A DNA stretch of 64,000 bases, taken from positions 124,001-188,000 of the forward strand of contig NZ_BQHW01000004.1 in assembly GCF_021602025.1 (NCBI RefSeq), given 5' to 3'. The notes beneath the pieces are model-generated. The model was not told the origin of the DNA. It saw only the letters and a program-made list of their open reading frames with translations, and made no database searches. Positions within the stretch are counted from its first letter, which is position 1, and each line of letters starts with the position of its first letter. Positions 18,282-27,765 of the stretch are shown here, one piece after another. A program made the position numbers and the translations under genes. The stretch is from Pseudomonas ceruminis (GTDB lineage: Bacteria; Pseudomonadota; Gammaproteobacteria; Pseudomonadales; Pseudomonadaceae).

Positions 18282-19244
18282 TCAGTTGAGGATGACCACG
18301 GCGGGGTATTCGTGCAGTTGCGCCGAAGTGATGTGGGCAAGGGCACGCAAGGTCTCCAGCGGTTCGTCCAGGCGATAGTTGCCGGTCACCGCCATGTTGT
18401 CCAGTTGCGTGTTGCGGTTGATGATCCAGCCGGGGTAATAGCGCCGGACCTCGGCCAGCACTTGGCTCAGCGGGCAGTTCTCGAACACCAGGCGGCCGTC
18501 GATCCAGGCGAGGTCCTTGTGCATGTCGGGGCGCTGGCGCTGGCCGAAGCCTTGCGGGCCGACGCTGATGCTGTCGCCGGCGCTCAGGCGGATGCGCTGG
18601 TCGCTGGCAGCCTGCAGGTCGACGTCACCGCGTTGCACGCGCACCTGCGCTTCGCCATCGAGGTAGCGCACGGCAAAATCGGTGTCGCGTACGTGCGCCC
18701 GCAACGGCCCGGCCTGAACCTCCAGGGGCAGTTGGGCTCCGCCCGGCACCTGGAAGTACGCCTCGCCCTGCAGCAGGCGCGCCACCTGGCGACCTTCACG
18801 CAGGTCGCTGGCGAACGCCGAGTTGGTGTTGAGCAGCACTTTGGCGCCATCGTCGAGCTGCAGCCGCTGGCGCTCGCCGACCACTGTCAGGTGATCGGCC
18901 TGCAGCCGTACCGGCAGGTTGCCAACGGTGAACAGCCCGACCAGCAGCACTGCGGCTGTGGCCAGGGGTTTCCAGTGCGCCCGCAGGCGCCCGCGCACAG
19001 AGCGGCGTCGCCCGTTGTGCATCTGCGTGGCTGCGTGGCGCAGAGGTGTGCCGTTCCACAATGCTTCGGCTTCGACGTAGGCTTCGGCGTTTTCCGCCGC
19101 GGCGCTGAGCCATTGTTCGAAGGCCCGGGTGTCGGCTTCTGTGGCGCATTGCAGGCGTACCAGCCAGTCCAGCGCCTCGTCCATCGCACGGGCGCGGGCG
19201 TCGGGCCCGGTGGCTGGCGGGCGAGGGACGGGGCTGTCGGTCAC
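18282..19244 (-). CDS. FecR/HasS-like transmembrane anti-sigma factor
   Basis: A 320-aa sigma regulator relaying receptor occupancy to the ECF sigma factor. The N-terminal cytoplasmic part (about 20-70) has the DUF4880-type block DEALDWLVRLQCATEADTRA followed by FEQWLSAAAENAEAY. One transmembrane helix lies near 95-110 (PLATAAVLLVGLFTVG). The periplasmic FecR domain covers about 120-220 (LTVVGERQRLQLDDGAKVLL and LLQGEAYFQV), and a C-terminal STN-like region follows. The gene lies between the sigma gene (90 bp) and the receptor (126 bp), the standard Fec/Has order. Confidence 0.92.
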   Translation of the reverse strand: MTDSPVPRPPATGPDARARAMDEALDWLVRLQCATEADTRAFEQWLSAAAENAEAYVEAEALWNGTPLRHAATQMHNGRRRSVRGRLRAHWKPLATAAVLLVGLFTVGNLPVRLQADHLTVVGERQRLQLDDGAKVLLNTNSAFASDLREGRQVARLLQGEAYFQVPGGAQLPLEVQAGPLRAHVRDTDFAVRYLDGEAQVRVQRGDVDLQAASDQRIRLSAGDSISVGPQGFGQRQRPDMHKDLAWIDGRLVFENCPLSQVLAEVRRYYPGWIINRNTQLDNMAVTGNYRLDEPLETLRALAHITSAQLHEYPAVVILN

Positions 19245-19334
19245 GGTGGATCCTTGAAATGATTTTCCCGAATGATCAAGGCTAAGGCGGGGTGTGGCAA
19301 GGGCTTCGCCTCACTCAACTGGCCAGCGGTCGTC

Positions 19335-19847
19335 TCACTTGAGGCGATCGGCCACACCCATGCAGATGGCCATGATCAGTTTCAGTTCCTTCTGCACCGT
19401 GCTGGCCGAGACATTCAGTTGCTCGGCGATTTCCAGGTAGCTGGCGCCGTGCAGGCGGCTGAGGATGAAAATGCGCTGTTGGCGCTCGGTCAGCTGGCTG
19501 AGGCTGACGCTCAGGTGCTTGAGCAGCTGTTCGGCGTGTGCGGCATCTTCGCTGCTGCTCAGGGGCGCCGCGACGTTATGCAGGACCTCATCGGGGACAT
19601 CGTCGACCAGCATGCGCGAGTGCACCCGGCGTGTGCGCAGATGGTCCAGGGCCAGGTTGCGTGCAGTCTGGAACACGAAAGGTTCAAGATGCTCGATGGG
19701 CCGTTCGCTCAAGGCGCGGGACACCCGCAGGTAGGTTTCCTGCAGCAGGTCCTCGGCAGTGCTTGGGTTGCCCACCATGCGCTGCAAGGTGCGCAGCAAG
19801 GAAAGGCGCTGGACGAGGAAGACGGAGTTGAACCGAGACTGACTCAC
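19335..19847 (-). CDS. ECF sigma-70 factor, FecI/HasI type (iron/heme starvation)
   Basis: 170 aa with sigma region 2 (STAEDLLQETYLRVSRAL and EPFVFQTARNLALDHLRTRR) and region 4 (LTERQQRIFILSRLHGASYL then EIAEQLNVSASTVQKELK). This is the FecI-like group. The start is a GTG at 19847; the next in-frame Met would remove part of region 2. A Fur box (19875-19889) sits 28 bp before the start, so it should be expressed under iron limitation. It is the first gene of the sigma/anti-sigma/receptor/heme oxygenase series and probably drives transcription of the receptor. Confidence 0.92.
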   Translation of the reverse strand: MSQSRFNSVFLVQRLSLLRTLQRMVGNPSTAEDLLQETYLRVSRALSERPIEHLEPFVFQTARNLALDHLRTRRVHSRMLVDDVPDEVLHNVAAPLSSSEDAAHAEQLLKHLSVSLSQLTERQQRIFILSRLHGASYLEIAEQLNVSASTVQKELKLIMAICMGVADRLK

Positions 19848-20051
19848 GGGGGGACCTGGCCGACGAAAGGTTAATGATAATGCTTATCATCTTGCCCATT
19901 GGTCAAGCCCGCAAGTGTTAGGAAAAGGTAAAGATTGTAGCGTTCAGGCCGGGGCCTATCATCGGCAAGCCCACGCTCACAGGTCGTTCACTGGTCCCGC
20001 GCTTAGTGAACTCCCGCGTGAGCCGGGCTGCCGGTGACAGGGTCAGCGGGA
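19848..20051. other. sigma/gap intergenic region (204 bp)
   Basis: Besides the Fur box it holds GTTCACT (19986-19992) and AGTGAAC (20005-20011), a perfect 7-bp inverted repeat with a 12-base loop, embedded in REP-like GC-rich DNA (ATCGGCAAGCCC ... GCCGGGCTGCCGG). It lies just downstream of gap and may form part of its transcript end. No gene is seen. Confidence 0.45.
19875..19889. promoter_or_regulatory. Fur box upstream of the ECF sigma gene
   Basis: TGATAATGCTTATCA matches the 7-1-7 Fur consensus TGATAAT-N-ATTATCA with one mismatch and lies in a longer A/T-rich GATAAT array (19871-19891). Its position just before the sigma gene is where Fur would repress initiation. Confidence 0.85.
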
Positions 20052-21053
20052 TCAGCGGGCGTTGCACAGCGCCAGGCAGTTATCCAGCATGCGGTTGGAG
20101 AACCCCCATTCGTTGTCGTACCAGGCCAGCACCTTGAGCATCTTGCCGTTGGCCCGCGTATGGTTGGCATCGAAGATCGACGACAGTGGGTTGTGGTTGA
20201 AATCGCATGACACCAGCGGCAGTGCGTTGTAGCCCAGCACCTTGGAATGCCGGCTGGCTTCGAGGAACAGCTGGTTGACCTGTTCGGCGGTGGCCTCGTG
20301 CTTGAGGTTTACGGTGAGGTCGACCAGCGACACGTTGATCACCGGCACGCGCACCGCCATGCCGGTCAGTTTGCCCGCCAACTCCGGCAGCACCAGGCCC
20401 ACAGCTTCAGCGGCGCCGGTCTTGCTCGGGATCATGGACTGGGTTGCCGAGCGCGCGCGGTAGGGGTCACTGTGGTACACGTCGGTCAGCACCTGGTCGT
20501 TGGTGTAGGCGTGGATTGTCGTCATCAGCCCTTGCTCGATGCCGAACTCGCGGTGCAGCACCTGGGCGATCGGCGCCAGGCAATTGGTGGTGCAGGAGGC
20601 ATTGGAGATGACCTGGTGCGAGGCGCGCAGAATGTCGTGATTGACCCCGTACACCACTGTGGCGTCGGCGCCTTTGGCCGGTGCCGAGACAATCACCTTG
20701 CCAGCGCCGGCCTGCAGATGTGCAGCGGCCTTGGCGCGGTCGGTGAACAGCCCGGTGCATTCGAAAACCACATCGATCGCTTCGGCCTTCCAGGGCAGTT
20801 CGGCCGGGTTGCGGATGGCGCTGACCGCGATGCGGTCACCGTTGACCGTCAGGCTCTCGTGGTCGGCCTCGACCGAGGCATCGAAGGTGCCGTGCACGCT
20901 GTCGTACTTGAGCAGGTGGGCGTTCATCGCGCTGTCGCCCAAGTCGTTGATGGCGACGACCTGCAGGTCCTGGCGGTAGCCTTGGGTATACAGTGCGCGC
21001 AGGACGTTGCGCCCGATGCGGCCGAATCCGTTGATGGCGATGCGAAGGGTCAT
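20052..21053 (-). CDS. gap: Glyceraldehyde-3-phosphate dehydrogenase (type I)
   Basis: Oxidises glyceraldehyde 3-phosphate, the Entner-Doudoroff product, with NAD+. It is 333 aa from ATG 21053 ([20 protein letters not shown], with the Rossmann NGFGRIGR at 8-15). An upstream in-frame Met would add 17 residues that do not fit the family. The catalytic cysteine is C154 in SNASCTTNC. It is divergent from edd with about 260 bp between, which holds two TTGT-N7/8-ACAA sites fitting HexR. In P. putida this copy belongs to the HexR regulon for sugar catabolism. Confidence 0.96.
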   Translation of the reverse strand: MTLRIAINGFGRIGRNVLRALYTQGYRQDLQVVAINDLGDSAMNAHLLKYDSVHGTFDASVEADHESLTVNGDRIAVSAIRNPAELPWKAEAIDVVFECTGLFTDRAKAAAHLQAGAGKVIVSAPAKGADATVVYGVNHDILRASHQVISNASCTTNCLAPIAQVLHREFGIEQGLMTTIHAYTNDQVLTDVYHSDPYRARSATQSMIPSKTGAAEAVGLVLPELAGKLTGMAVRVPVINVSLVDLTVNLKHEATAEQVNQLFLEASRHSKVLGYNALPLVSCDFNHNPLSSIFDANHTRANGKMLKVLAWYDNEWGFSNRMLDNCLALCNAR

Positions 21054-21117
21054 GGCAGTACCTCTGGCAGTCCGAGTGAAACCTGTGGCACAAAGGGGTT
21101 TCACTGAAACGGTTTTG

Positions 21118-21132
21118 TTGTTGGAATTACAA
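21118..21132. promoter_or_regulatory. Candidate HexR operator, gap side
   Basis: TTGT-TGGAATT-ACAA matches the HexR half-site pattern TTGT-N7/8-ACAA reported for P. putida. It lies 65 bp upstream of the gap start codon, within the divergent gap/edd region. HexR releases DNA when it binds KDPG. Confidence 0.75.
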
Positions 21133-21179
21133 GATTATTCACTGAGCGATAGAAAACAAGCCTTTTTACTGGCAGTATT

Positions 21180-21195
21180 TTGTTTAAACATACAA
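21180..21195. promoter_or_regulatory. Candidate HexR operator, edd side
   Basis: TTGT-TTAAACAT-ACAA is a second TTGT-N8-ACAA site, 122 bp before the edd start chosen here. Two operators in one divergent region allow separate control of gap and edd. Confidence 0.75.
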
Positions 21196-21316
21196 CGAGT
21201 GGTCGGGCAAGCCGCCTCCTCGATGCGTCAGGCACCTTTTCATTGAGCCTAGGTCGCAATCGTTTGGAGGGGAAATGCCCAGTAAGCCGCCCTTACCGTT
21301 AGCCTGGAGTCAGTAC

Positions 21317-23143
21317 ATGCACCCGCGCATCCTTGAGGTCACCCAACGGCTGGTCGAACGTAGCCGTGCCACCCGTGAACGCTACCTGCAGCTGATTCGC
21401 GGTGCGGCCAGTGATGGACCCATGCGTGCCAGCCTGCAGTGCGCCAACTTCGCCCACGGCGTGGCCGGGTGTGGTGCCGACGACAAGCAGAGCCTGCGGC
21501 TGATGAACGCCGCCAACGTGGCCATCGTCTCGGCCTACAACGACATGCTCTCGGCGCACCAGCCGTATGTGCACTTCCCGGACCAGATCAAGCAGGCCCT
21601 GCGCGAGGTCGGCTCGGTCGGCCAGTTCGCCGGCGGTGTCCCGGCCATGTGCGATGGCGTGACCCAGGGTGAGCCGGGCATGGAACTGGCCATCGCCAGC
21701 CGTGAAGTGATTGCCATGTCCACCGCGGTGGCGCTGTCGCACAACATGTTCGACGCTGCACTGATGCTCGGGATCTGCGACAAGATCGTCCCGGGGTTGA
21801 TGATGGGCGCCCTGCGCTTCGGGCACCTGCCAACCCTCTTCGTGCCCGGCGGCCCGATGGTTTCTGGTATCTCCAACAAGCAGAAGGCCGATGTGCGCCA
21901 GCGCTATGCCGAAGGCAAGGCCAGCCGCGAGGAACTGCTGGAGTCGGAGATGAAGTCCTACCACAGCCCGGGTACCTGCACCTTCTACGGCACGGCCAAC
22001 ACCAACCAGCTGGTGATGGAAGTGATGGGGCTGCACCTGCCGGGCGCCTCGTTCGTCAACCCGTATACCCCGCTTCGCGACGCGCTCACCGCCGAGGCCG
22101 CACAGCAGGTCACGCGCATGACCAAGGCCAGCGGCAACTTCATGCCACTGGGCGAAATCGTCGATGAAAAAGCACTGGTCAACGCCATCGTCGCCCTGCA
22201 TGCCACCGGTGGCTCGACCAACCACACCTTGCACCTCCCTGCGATGGCCCAGGCCGCCGGCATCCAGCTGACCTGGCAGGACATGGCCGACCTGTCCGAA
22301 GTCGTACCGACCCTGTCCCACGTCTACCCCAACGGCAAGGCCGACATCAACCACTTCCAGGCTGCCGGTGGCATGGCCTTCCTCATCCGTGAGCTGCTCG
22401 ACGCCGGTTTGCTGCACGAGGACGTCAATACCGTGGCGGGCCATGGGCTGCGCCGCTATACCCAGGAACCGTTCCTCGACAATGGCAAGCTGGTCTGGCG
22501 CGAAGGGCCGCAGCAGAGCCTGGACGAGAGCATCCTGCGCCCCGTGGCGCGGCCATTCTCGGCAGAGGGCGGCCTGCGGGTGATGGAAGGCAACCTGGGC
22601 CGTGGTGTGATGAAGGTGTCCGCCGTGGCCCCCGAGCATCGGGTGGTGGAGGCGCCAGCGCGGGTCTTCCAGGACCAGCAGTCCCTGGCCGATGCGTTCA
22701 AGGCCGGCGAGCTGGAGCGCGATTTCGTCGCGGTGGTGCGCTTCCAGGGCCCACGGTGCAACGGCATGCCCGAGCTACACAAGCTGACCCCCTTCCTCGG
22801 GGTGCTGCAGGACCGCGGCTACAAAGTCGCATTGGTGACCGATGGCCGCATGTCGGGTGCTTCGGGCAAGATCCCTGCGGCCATTCATGTCTGCCCCGAA
22901 GCCTTTGACGGTGGCCCGCTGGCACGGGTGCGCGATGGTGATATCGTGCGGGTCGATGGTGCCGAAGGTACGCTGCGGGTGATGGTGTCGGCCGAAGAGC
23001 TGGCCAGCCGCGACCTGCCGCCGCCGCCCCAAGGCAACGACTTGGGTTGCGGGCGTGAACTGTTCGGCTTCATGCGCATGGCGTTCAGCCCGGCAGAGAA
23101 GGGCGCGAGCGCCTTTACCTCGGCCCTGGAGAACCTCAAATGA
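21317..23143 (+). CDS. edd: 6-Phosphogluconate dehydratase
   Basis: Iron-sulfur dehydratase converting 6-phosphogluconate to KDPG. It is 608 aa from ATG 21317 ([20 protein letters not shown]), the usual P. putida length, with GGAG 7 bases upstream. A second in-frame ATG at 21275 also has a strong site (GGAGGGG) and would add 14 residues, so the start is not certain. Cluster and substrate motifs are visible: [15 protein letters not shown] (about 128-142), [26 protein letters not shown] and [16 protein letters not shown]. Its TGA overlaps the glk start (ATGA), so edd, glk, gltR and gtrS form one operon. Confidence 0.95.
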   Translation: MHPRILEVTQRLVERSRATRERYLQLIRGAASDGPMRASLQCANFAHGVAGCGADDKQSLRLMNAANVAIVSAYNDMLSAHQPYVHFPDQIKQALREVGSVGQFAGGVPAMCDGVTQGEPGMELAIASREVIAMSTAVALSHNMFDAALMLGICDKIVPGLMMGALRFGHLPTLFVPGGPMVSGISNKQKADVRQRYAEGKASREELLESEMKSYHSPGTCTFYGTANTNQLVMEVMGLHLPGASFVNPYTPLRDALTAEAAQQVTRMTKASGNFMPLGEIVDEKALVNAIVALHATGGSTNHTLHLPAMAQAAGIQLTWQDMADLSEVVPTLSHVYPNGKADINHFQAAGGMAFLIRELLDAGLLHEDVNTVAGHGLRRYTQEPFLDNGKLVWREGPQQSLDESILRPVARPFSAEGGLRVMEGNLGRGVMKVSAVAPEHRVVEAPARVFQDQQSLADAFKAGELERDFVAVVRFQGPRCNGMPELHKLTPFLGVLQDRGYKVALVTDGRMSGASGKIPAAIHVCPEAFDGGPLARVRDGDIVRVDGAEGTLRVMVSAEELASRDLPPPPQGNDLGCGRELFGFMRMAFSPAEKGASAFTSALENLK

Positions 23144-24099
23144 AGGACCTGCTGGTTGGCGACATCGGTGGCACCAATGCCCGTTTTGCGCTGTGGCGTG
23201 ACAACCAGCTGTACCGGGTCAAGGTCTTCGCGACTGCGGATTACACCAGCCCGGAGCAGGCCATCGAAGCCTACCTGAACGATCAGGGTATTTCCCGCGG
23301 TGGGCTGGCGGCGGTATGCCTGGCAGTGGCCGGGCCGGTCGATGGCGATGAATTCCGCTTTACCAACAACCACTGGCGGTTGAGCCGAAGCGCCTTCTGC
23401 AAGACCTTGCAGGTCGAGCGGCTGCTGCTGATCAACGATTTTTCGGCCATGGCGCTGGGCATGACCCGCCTGCAAGCGGGCGAGTTCCGCGAAGTCTGCC
23501 CAGGCCAGAGCGACCCCGTACGGCCTGCGCTGGTGATTGGCCCAGGCACCGGACTGGGCGTCGGCAGTCTGTTGCGCCTGGGCGAGCAGCACTGGCAGGC
23601 GTTGCCGGGTGAAGGTGGGCATGTTGACCTGCCGGTGGGCAACGCCCGTGAGGCGGCCATTCACCAGCAGATTCACAGCCAGATTGGCCATGTGAGTGCC
23701 GAAACGGTGCTCAGTGGCGGAGGCCTGGTGCGCCTGTACCAGGCCATGTGCGCGCTGGACGGTGACACTCCGCGACACAAGAGCCCTGCAGACATTACCG
23801 ATGCCGCCCTGGGCGGCGAGCCACGGGCGCTGGCGGTGGTCGAGCAGTTCTGCCGCTTCCTTGGCCGCGTGGCAGGTAACAATGTTCTGACCCTGGGCGC
23901 GCGTGGTGGGGTTTACATTGTCGGCGGGGTGATCCCGCGGTTCGCCGAACTGTTCCTGCGTAGCGGTTTTGCTGCAAGTTTTGCCGACAAGGGCTGCATG
24001 AGTGGATATTTTGCCGGGGTACCGGTGTGGCTGGTGACGGCGGAATTCTCTGGATTGCTGGGCGCCGGGGTGGCATTACAGCAGGCACTGGATCACTGA
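23140..24099 (+). CDS. glk: Glucokinase
   Basis: Phosphorylates glucose imported by GtsABCD/OprB. The 319-aa protein of the proteobacterial Glk family has the phosphate-binding [14 protein letters not shown] (8-21), [13 protein letters not shown] (about 97-109), GPGTGLGVG (about 134-142) and the catalytic region [12 protein letters not shown] (about 157-168). The start codon overlaps the edd stop by four bases (ATGA), implying translational coupling. The product is cytoplasmic. Confidence 0.96.
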   Translation: MKDLLVGDIGGTNARFALWRDNQLYRVKVFATADYTSPEQAIEAYLNDQGISRGGLAAVCLAVAGPVDGDEFRFTNNHWRLSRSAFCKTLQVERLLLINDFSAMALGMTRLQAGEFREVCPGQSDPVRPALVIGPGTGLGVGSLLRLGEQHWQALPGEGGHVDLPVGNAREAAIHQQIHSQIGHVSAETVLSGGGLVRLYQAMCALDGDTPRHKSPADITDAALGGEPRALAVVEQFCRFLGRVAGNNVLTLGARGGVYIVGGVIPRFAELFLRSGFAASFADKGCMSGYFAGVPVWLVTAEFSGLLGAGVALQQALDH

Positions 24100-24168
24100 T
24101 GTGTGAAGGGGCGCAAAGCGCCCCCCATAGCAGGCAGAGACCTGCGACGAACAAGAGGGCGGGACACC

Positions 24169-24891
24169 TTGAGCACTGCCGGAAAATCCATTCTGATGGT
24201 CGACGACGATCAGGAAATCCGTGAACTGTTGCAAACCTACCTCAGCCGTTGCGGCCTGCAGGTGCATGCCGAGGCAGACGGAAAGGGCTTTCGCCGCGCG
24301 CTGGAAACCACCCCCTGCGACCTGGTCATACTGGATGTGATGCTGCCCGACGAAGATGGCTTCAGCCTGTGCCGCTGGGTGCGCCAGCACCCGCGCCAGT
24401 CGCGTGTGCCAATCATCATGCTGACGGCCAGCTCCGACGAAGCCGACCGGGTTATCGGCCTGGAACTGGGGGCCGATGACTACCTGGGCAAACCGTTCAG
24501 CCCGCGCGAGTTGCAAGCGCGTATCAAGGCGCTGTTGCGCCGTGCGGAGTTCGGCCATGCGGCGCCTGTCAGCGCCGTACTGGCCTTCGACGACTGGCGC
24601 CTGGATACCGTTAGCCATCGGCTGTTTCACCGTGACGGTGAAGAGGTGATCCTCTCCGGTGCCGATTTCGCCCTGCTCAAGCTGTTCCTCGATCACCCCC
24701 AGCAGATTCTTGACCGCGACACCATCGGCAACGCCACCCGTGGTCGTGAACCGATGCCGCTGGACCGAATCGTCGACATGGCGGTCAGCCGCCTGCGCCA
24801 GCGCTTGCGCGACACCGACAAGCCGCCGCGGCTGATCCGCACCGTGCGTGGCAGTGGTTACCTGCTGGCTGCCCATGTCTGCGCTTGCTGA
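24169..24891 (+). CDS. gltR: OmpR-family response regulator of glucose uptake
   Basis: 240 aa from the TTG at 24169 (STAGKSILMVDDDQEIREL follows), chosen because it gives the normal OmpR-family N-terminus and has GAGGGCGGG upstream. An ATG at 24103 would add 22 basic, unmatched residues. The receiver has DDD near the start, the phospho-acceptor aspartate in VILDVMLPDEDG and the conserved lysine in YLGKPFSPREL. The C-terminal winged helix ends IRTVRGSGYLLAAH. It pairs with the overlapping kinase gene. In Pseudomonas this regulator controls gtsABCD-oprB. Confidence 0.9.
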   Translation: MSTAGKSILMVDDDQEIRELLQTYLSRCGLQVHAEADGKGFRRALETTPCDLVILDVMLPDEDGFSLCRWVRQHPRQSRVPIIMLTASSDEADRVIGLELGADDYLGKPFSPRELQARIKALLRRAEFGHAAPVSAVLAFDDWRLDTVSHRLFHRDGEEVILSGADFALLKLFLDHPQQILDRDTIGNATRGREPMPLDRIVDMAVSRLRQRLRDTDKPPRLIRTVRGSGYLLAAHVCAC

Positions 24892-26326
24892 GCGGCGCTG
24901 GCGCCTGCTGCCGCGCTCGTTGCTCGGGCGCATGCTGCTGCTGACCTTGCTCGTGGTGCTGCTGGCCCAGGGCCTGTCGAGCCTGATCTGGGTTGCCCAG
25001 TTGCGCGCCAGCCAGTTGCAGGGGCTGCGTGCCAGTGCCAGCAGCCTGGCGCACTCGATGAGTGCCAGTGTCCGCTACTTTCGGTCGTTGCCGGTGGCGT
25101 ACCGGCCGATGGTACTGGACCAGTTGCGCAGCATGGGCGGCACGCGGTTTTTCGTGTCGCTCAACGACAAGCCGTTGGATATGCCGGTATTGCCCATAAC
25201 GCCGCGCAAGCAGGCGGTCATCGAGGTGTTCCAGCAGGTGCTGCACGAACGCCTTGGCGAGCAGATGGAAATTTCTGTCGAATTCGTCGGTCCCGATGAC
25301 CTGCGCATCTTCAACAGCGGCCTGAAGCTTGATGAGCTGCCGCGCTCCTGGGCGCATTACTCATTGACGTTGGAGCCCCTCAACCCGCCGGTGTTGGTCA
25401 CGCAAATCCGCCTGGGCGAGGGTGAGTGGTTGTACATTGCCTCGCTGCTGCCCGAACCCTACACCAGCCTGGAAGCCGAGCGCCTGCCACGTCAGCAGAT
25501 CGGTTTCATCGTGCTGACCACGGCCTTACTGCTGCTGTTCATCGGCCTGTTGGTGCAGTGGCAGAGCTGGCCGCTCAAACGCCTGGCGCGCGCCGCTCGG
25601 GAAATGTCACTTGGCGCGGACGTGGCGCCGGTGGCCGAGGGCGGCGGCAGCGAGGTGGTGGAAGTAGGCCGCGCCTTCAACAGCATGCGCGAGCGCATCA
25701 GCCGTTATCTCACCGAGCGCAGCCAGTTGTTCAGTGCCATTTCCCATGACCTGCGCACGCCCATCACCCGCCTGCGCCTGCGGGTCGAATTGCTGGAGGA
25801 CGAGCGCCTGCAGGCCAAGTTCAGCCAGGATCTGGATGAGCTGGAATTGCTGGTCAAAGGCGCTTTGCAGTGTGTGAAGGACACCGACATCCACGAGAAC
25901 ATCGAGCCGGTGGACCTCAACCAGGTGCTGGAAATCCTCGCCGAGCCTTACCTTGGGGACGGCCGCATCACCGTCGAGGGCCGCGCGCTTGCGCCTTATC
26001 CGGGCAAGCCGCTGGCGCTGCGGCGTTGCATCGGCAACTTGATCGACAATGCCATCAAGTATGGCGAGCGCGCCCACTTGCGCCTCATCGACAGTGCCGA
26101 CGGGTTCGTCCTGCAGGTCGATGACCAAGGCCCTGGCGTGCCGCAGCAGCAGATGGAACAAGTGTTCGAGCCGCACTTCAGGCTGGCCGGGCAGCAGCAG
26201 GGGTATGGGCTGGGGTTGGGGATTGCGCGCAACATCGCCCACAGCCACGGGGGCGAGGTGAGTTTGCTCAACCTGCGCGAGGGCGGGTTGCGGGTGACGT
26301 TGTGCCTGCCACGCGGCGTGGATTGA
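24875..26326 (+). CDS. gtrS: Sensor histidine kinase partner of GltR
   Basis: 483 aa from ATG 24875 (MSALAERRWRLLPRSLLGRM), overlapping gltR by 17 bp. TM1 lies near 19-40 (LLLTLLVVLLAQGLSSLIWV). A periplasmic sensor of about 150 residues follows, then TM2 (IGFIVLTTALLLLFIGLLVQ) and a HAMP segment. The H-box is FSAISHDLRTPITRLRLR, with the phosphorylated His in ISHDLRTP. The ATPase carries N-box IGNLIDNAIKYGE, G1 DDQGPGVP and G2 YGLGLGIAR. In Pseudomonas the GtrS sensor is reported to respond to 2-ketogluconate and 6-phosphogluconate. Confidence 0.92.
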   Translation: MSALAERRWRLLPRSLLGRMLLLTLLVVLLAQGLSSLIWVAQLRASQLQGLRASASSLAHSMSASVRYFRSLPVAYRPMVLDQLRSMGGTRFFVSLNDKPLDMPVLPITPRKQAVIEVFQQVLHERLGEQMEISVEFVGPDDLRIFNSGLKLDELPRSWAHYSLTLEPLNPPVLVTQIRLGEGEWLYIASLLPEPYTSLEAERLPRQQIGFIVLTTALLLLFIGLLVQWQSWPLKRLARAAREMSLGADVAPVAEGGGSEVVEVGRAFNSMRERISRYLTERSQLFSAISHDLRTPITRLRLRVELLEDERLQAKFSQDLDELELLVKGALQCVKDTDIHENIEPVDLNQVLEILAEPYLGDGRITVEGRALAPYPGKPLALRRCIGNLIDNAIKYGERAHLRLIDSADGFVLQVDDQGPGVPQQQMEQVFEPHFRLAGQQQGYGLGLGIARNIAHSHGGEVSLLNLREGGLRVTLCLPRGVD

Positions 26327-26434
26327 AGGCGCTAAATGTCACGCAGTGGTGACCTATTCGCAGGTCTTCGTGACGTCCCGGCCAGGACGGCTGGTTAGAC
26401 TCTGCAAACCTCAGACATGGAAAGAAGCGGGCGC

Positions 26435-27661
26435 ATGGACTACATCGATTCCCCCGAACATATCGCTTGGCTCAGGGCCGAGGGCCAGCGCTTGCTGTTG
26501 TTTGCCAGGGCCGCGAAAGTCCCTGAAGGCTTCGCCAATCTCGATGCCCAAGGCCGGTTACCACCTGCGGCCGTCGCCGAAACCATGAACACCGCGCGCA
26601 TGACCCACAGCTTTGCCTTGGCCCATATTCAAGGTGTGCCGGGCTGCCTGGCCCTGGTGGAACATGGCGTGCAGGCCCTGCGCGGGCCGTTGTGCGACGC
26701 CACCCATGGCGGCTGGTTCGCGCATCCGCAAGGGCAGGGTGGCGACGACAAGGCAGCGTACCTGCATGCCTTCGTCGCGCTCGCCGCCAGCTCGGCAGTG
26801 GTTGCTGACGCTGCCGGTGCGCAGGGTTTGCTGGTCGATGCGATTCGGGTCATCGAGGAGCGTTTCTGGAGCGAGGAGGAGGGCGCGCTGCGGGAATCTT
26901 TTTCTCGCGACTGGCAGCAGTCACAAGCCTATCGCGGCGCCAACAGCAACATGCACGCCACCGAGGCCTTTCTGGCGCTGGCGGATGTGACCGGCGACAA
27001 GGTCTGGCTCGAGCGTGCCCTGCGCATTGCCCAGCGCCTCATTCACACCCATGCCGCCGCCAACGATTACCGGGTTATCGAACATTTCGATGCGCATTGG
27101 CAGCCAGTGCGGGACTACAACCAGGACAAACCGGCCGATCACTTCCGGCCATACGGTACGACGCCTGGCCATGCCTTCGAGTGGTCGCGCCTGCTGTTGC
27201 ACCTGGAGGCGGCGGGGCAATTGGCTGGGTTAACGATGCCTGACTGGCTGTTGGAGGGGGCCCGTGGCCTGTTCGCCAGCGCTTGCCGGCATGCCTGGAA
27301 CATCGATGGTGCGCCAGGCATCGTCTACACCCTCGACTGGGAAAATCAGCCGGTTGTGCACGAACGCCTGCACTGGGTGCACGCTGAAGCCTGCGCCAGC
27401 GCTGCCGCCCTTCTGCGACGCAGCGGCGAGCCGAGTTACCAACGCTGGTACCGCTACTTCTGGGATTTCATCGACACCTACTTCATCGACCGGGCCGCTG
27501 GCAGTTGGCACCACGAACTGGATCCTGCCAATCAGCCTGCAGCGACGATCTGGGCGGGCAAGCCTGACCTCTATCACGCATACCAGGCGCTGCTGCTGCC
27601 AACCCTGCCATTGGCGCCGAGCCTGGCAACCGGGCTCGCGCGCAATGTAACCAAACGATGA
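26435..27661 (+). CDS. AGE-family sugar isomerase/epimerase (mannose isomerase-like)
   Basis: 408 aa from ATG 26435 (MDYIDSPEHIAWLRAEGQRL); an in-frame ATG 18 bp earlier is possible. It is an (alpha/alpha)6-barrel enzyme of the N-acylglucosamine 2-epimerase family. It has RMTHSFALAHIQG (near 53-65) with the catalytic-type Arg and His, GGWFAHP, NSNMHATEAFLAL and a C-terminal HAEACASAAALL and SWHHELD. Members act on free sugars, and the Pseudomonas form at this locus is usually called D-mannose or mannose-6-phosphate isomerase. Placement between the glucose two-component system and gtsABCD supports a role in feeding another hexose into the pathway. Substrate is not proven. Confidence 0.82.
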   Translation: MDYIDSPEHIAWLRAEGQRLLLFARAAKVPEGFANLDAQGRLPPAAVAETMNTARMTHSFALAHIQGVPGCLALVEHGVQALRGPLCDATHGGWFAHPQGQGGDDKAAYLHAFVALAASSAVVADAAGAQGLLVDAIRVIEERFWSEEEGALRESFSRDWQQSQAYRGANSNMHATEAFLALADVTGDKVWLERALRIAQRLIHTHAAANDYRVIEHFDAHWQPVRDYNQDKPADHFRPYGTTPGHAFEWSRLLLHLEAAGQLAGLTMPDWLLEGARGLFASACRHAWNIDGAPGIVYTLDWENQPVVHERLHWVHAEACASAAALLRRSGEPSYQRWYRYFWDFIDTYFIDRAAGSWHHELDPANQPAATIWAGKPDLYHAYQALLLPTLPLAPSLATGLARNVTKR

Positions 27662-27765
27662 CATTCACGCATCGCTTCGTTACCTGGCGCAGCGAGCACA
27701 CTGATTAGACTCCATGCAATGCAAGCGATCGACTTGCCAGGCATAACAACAAGAAAGGTACTCCG

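Noticed and set aside
26338-26353. A defined GltR operator before the isomerase gene
   Set aside because: The GTCAC/GTGAC pair is short and I could not find a matching copy in front of gtsA, so it is only mentioned as a possibility.
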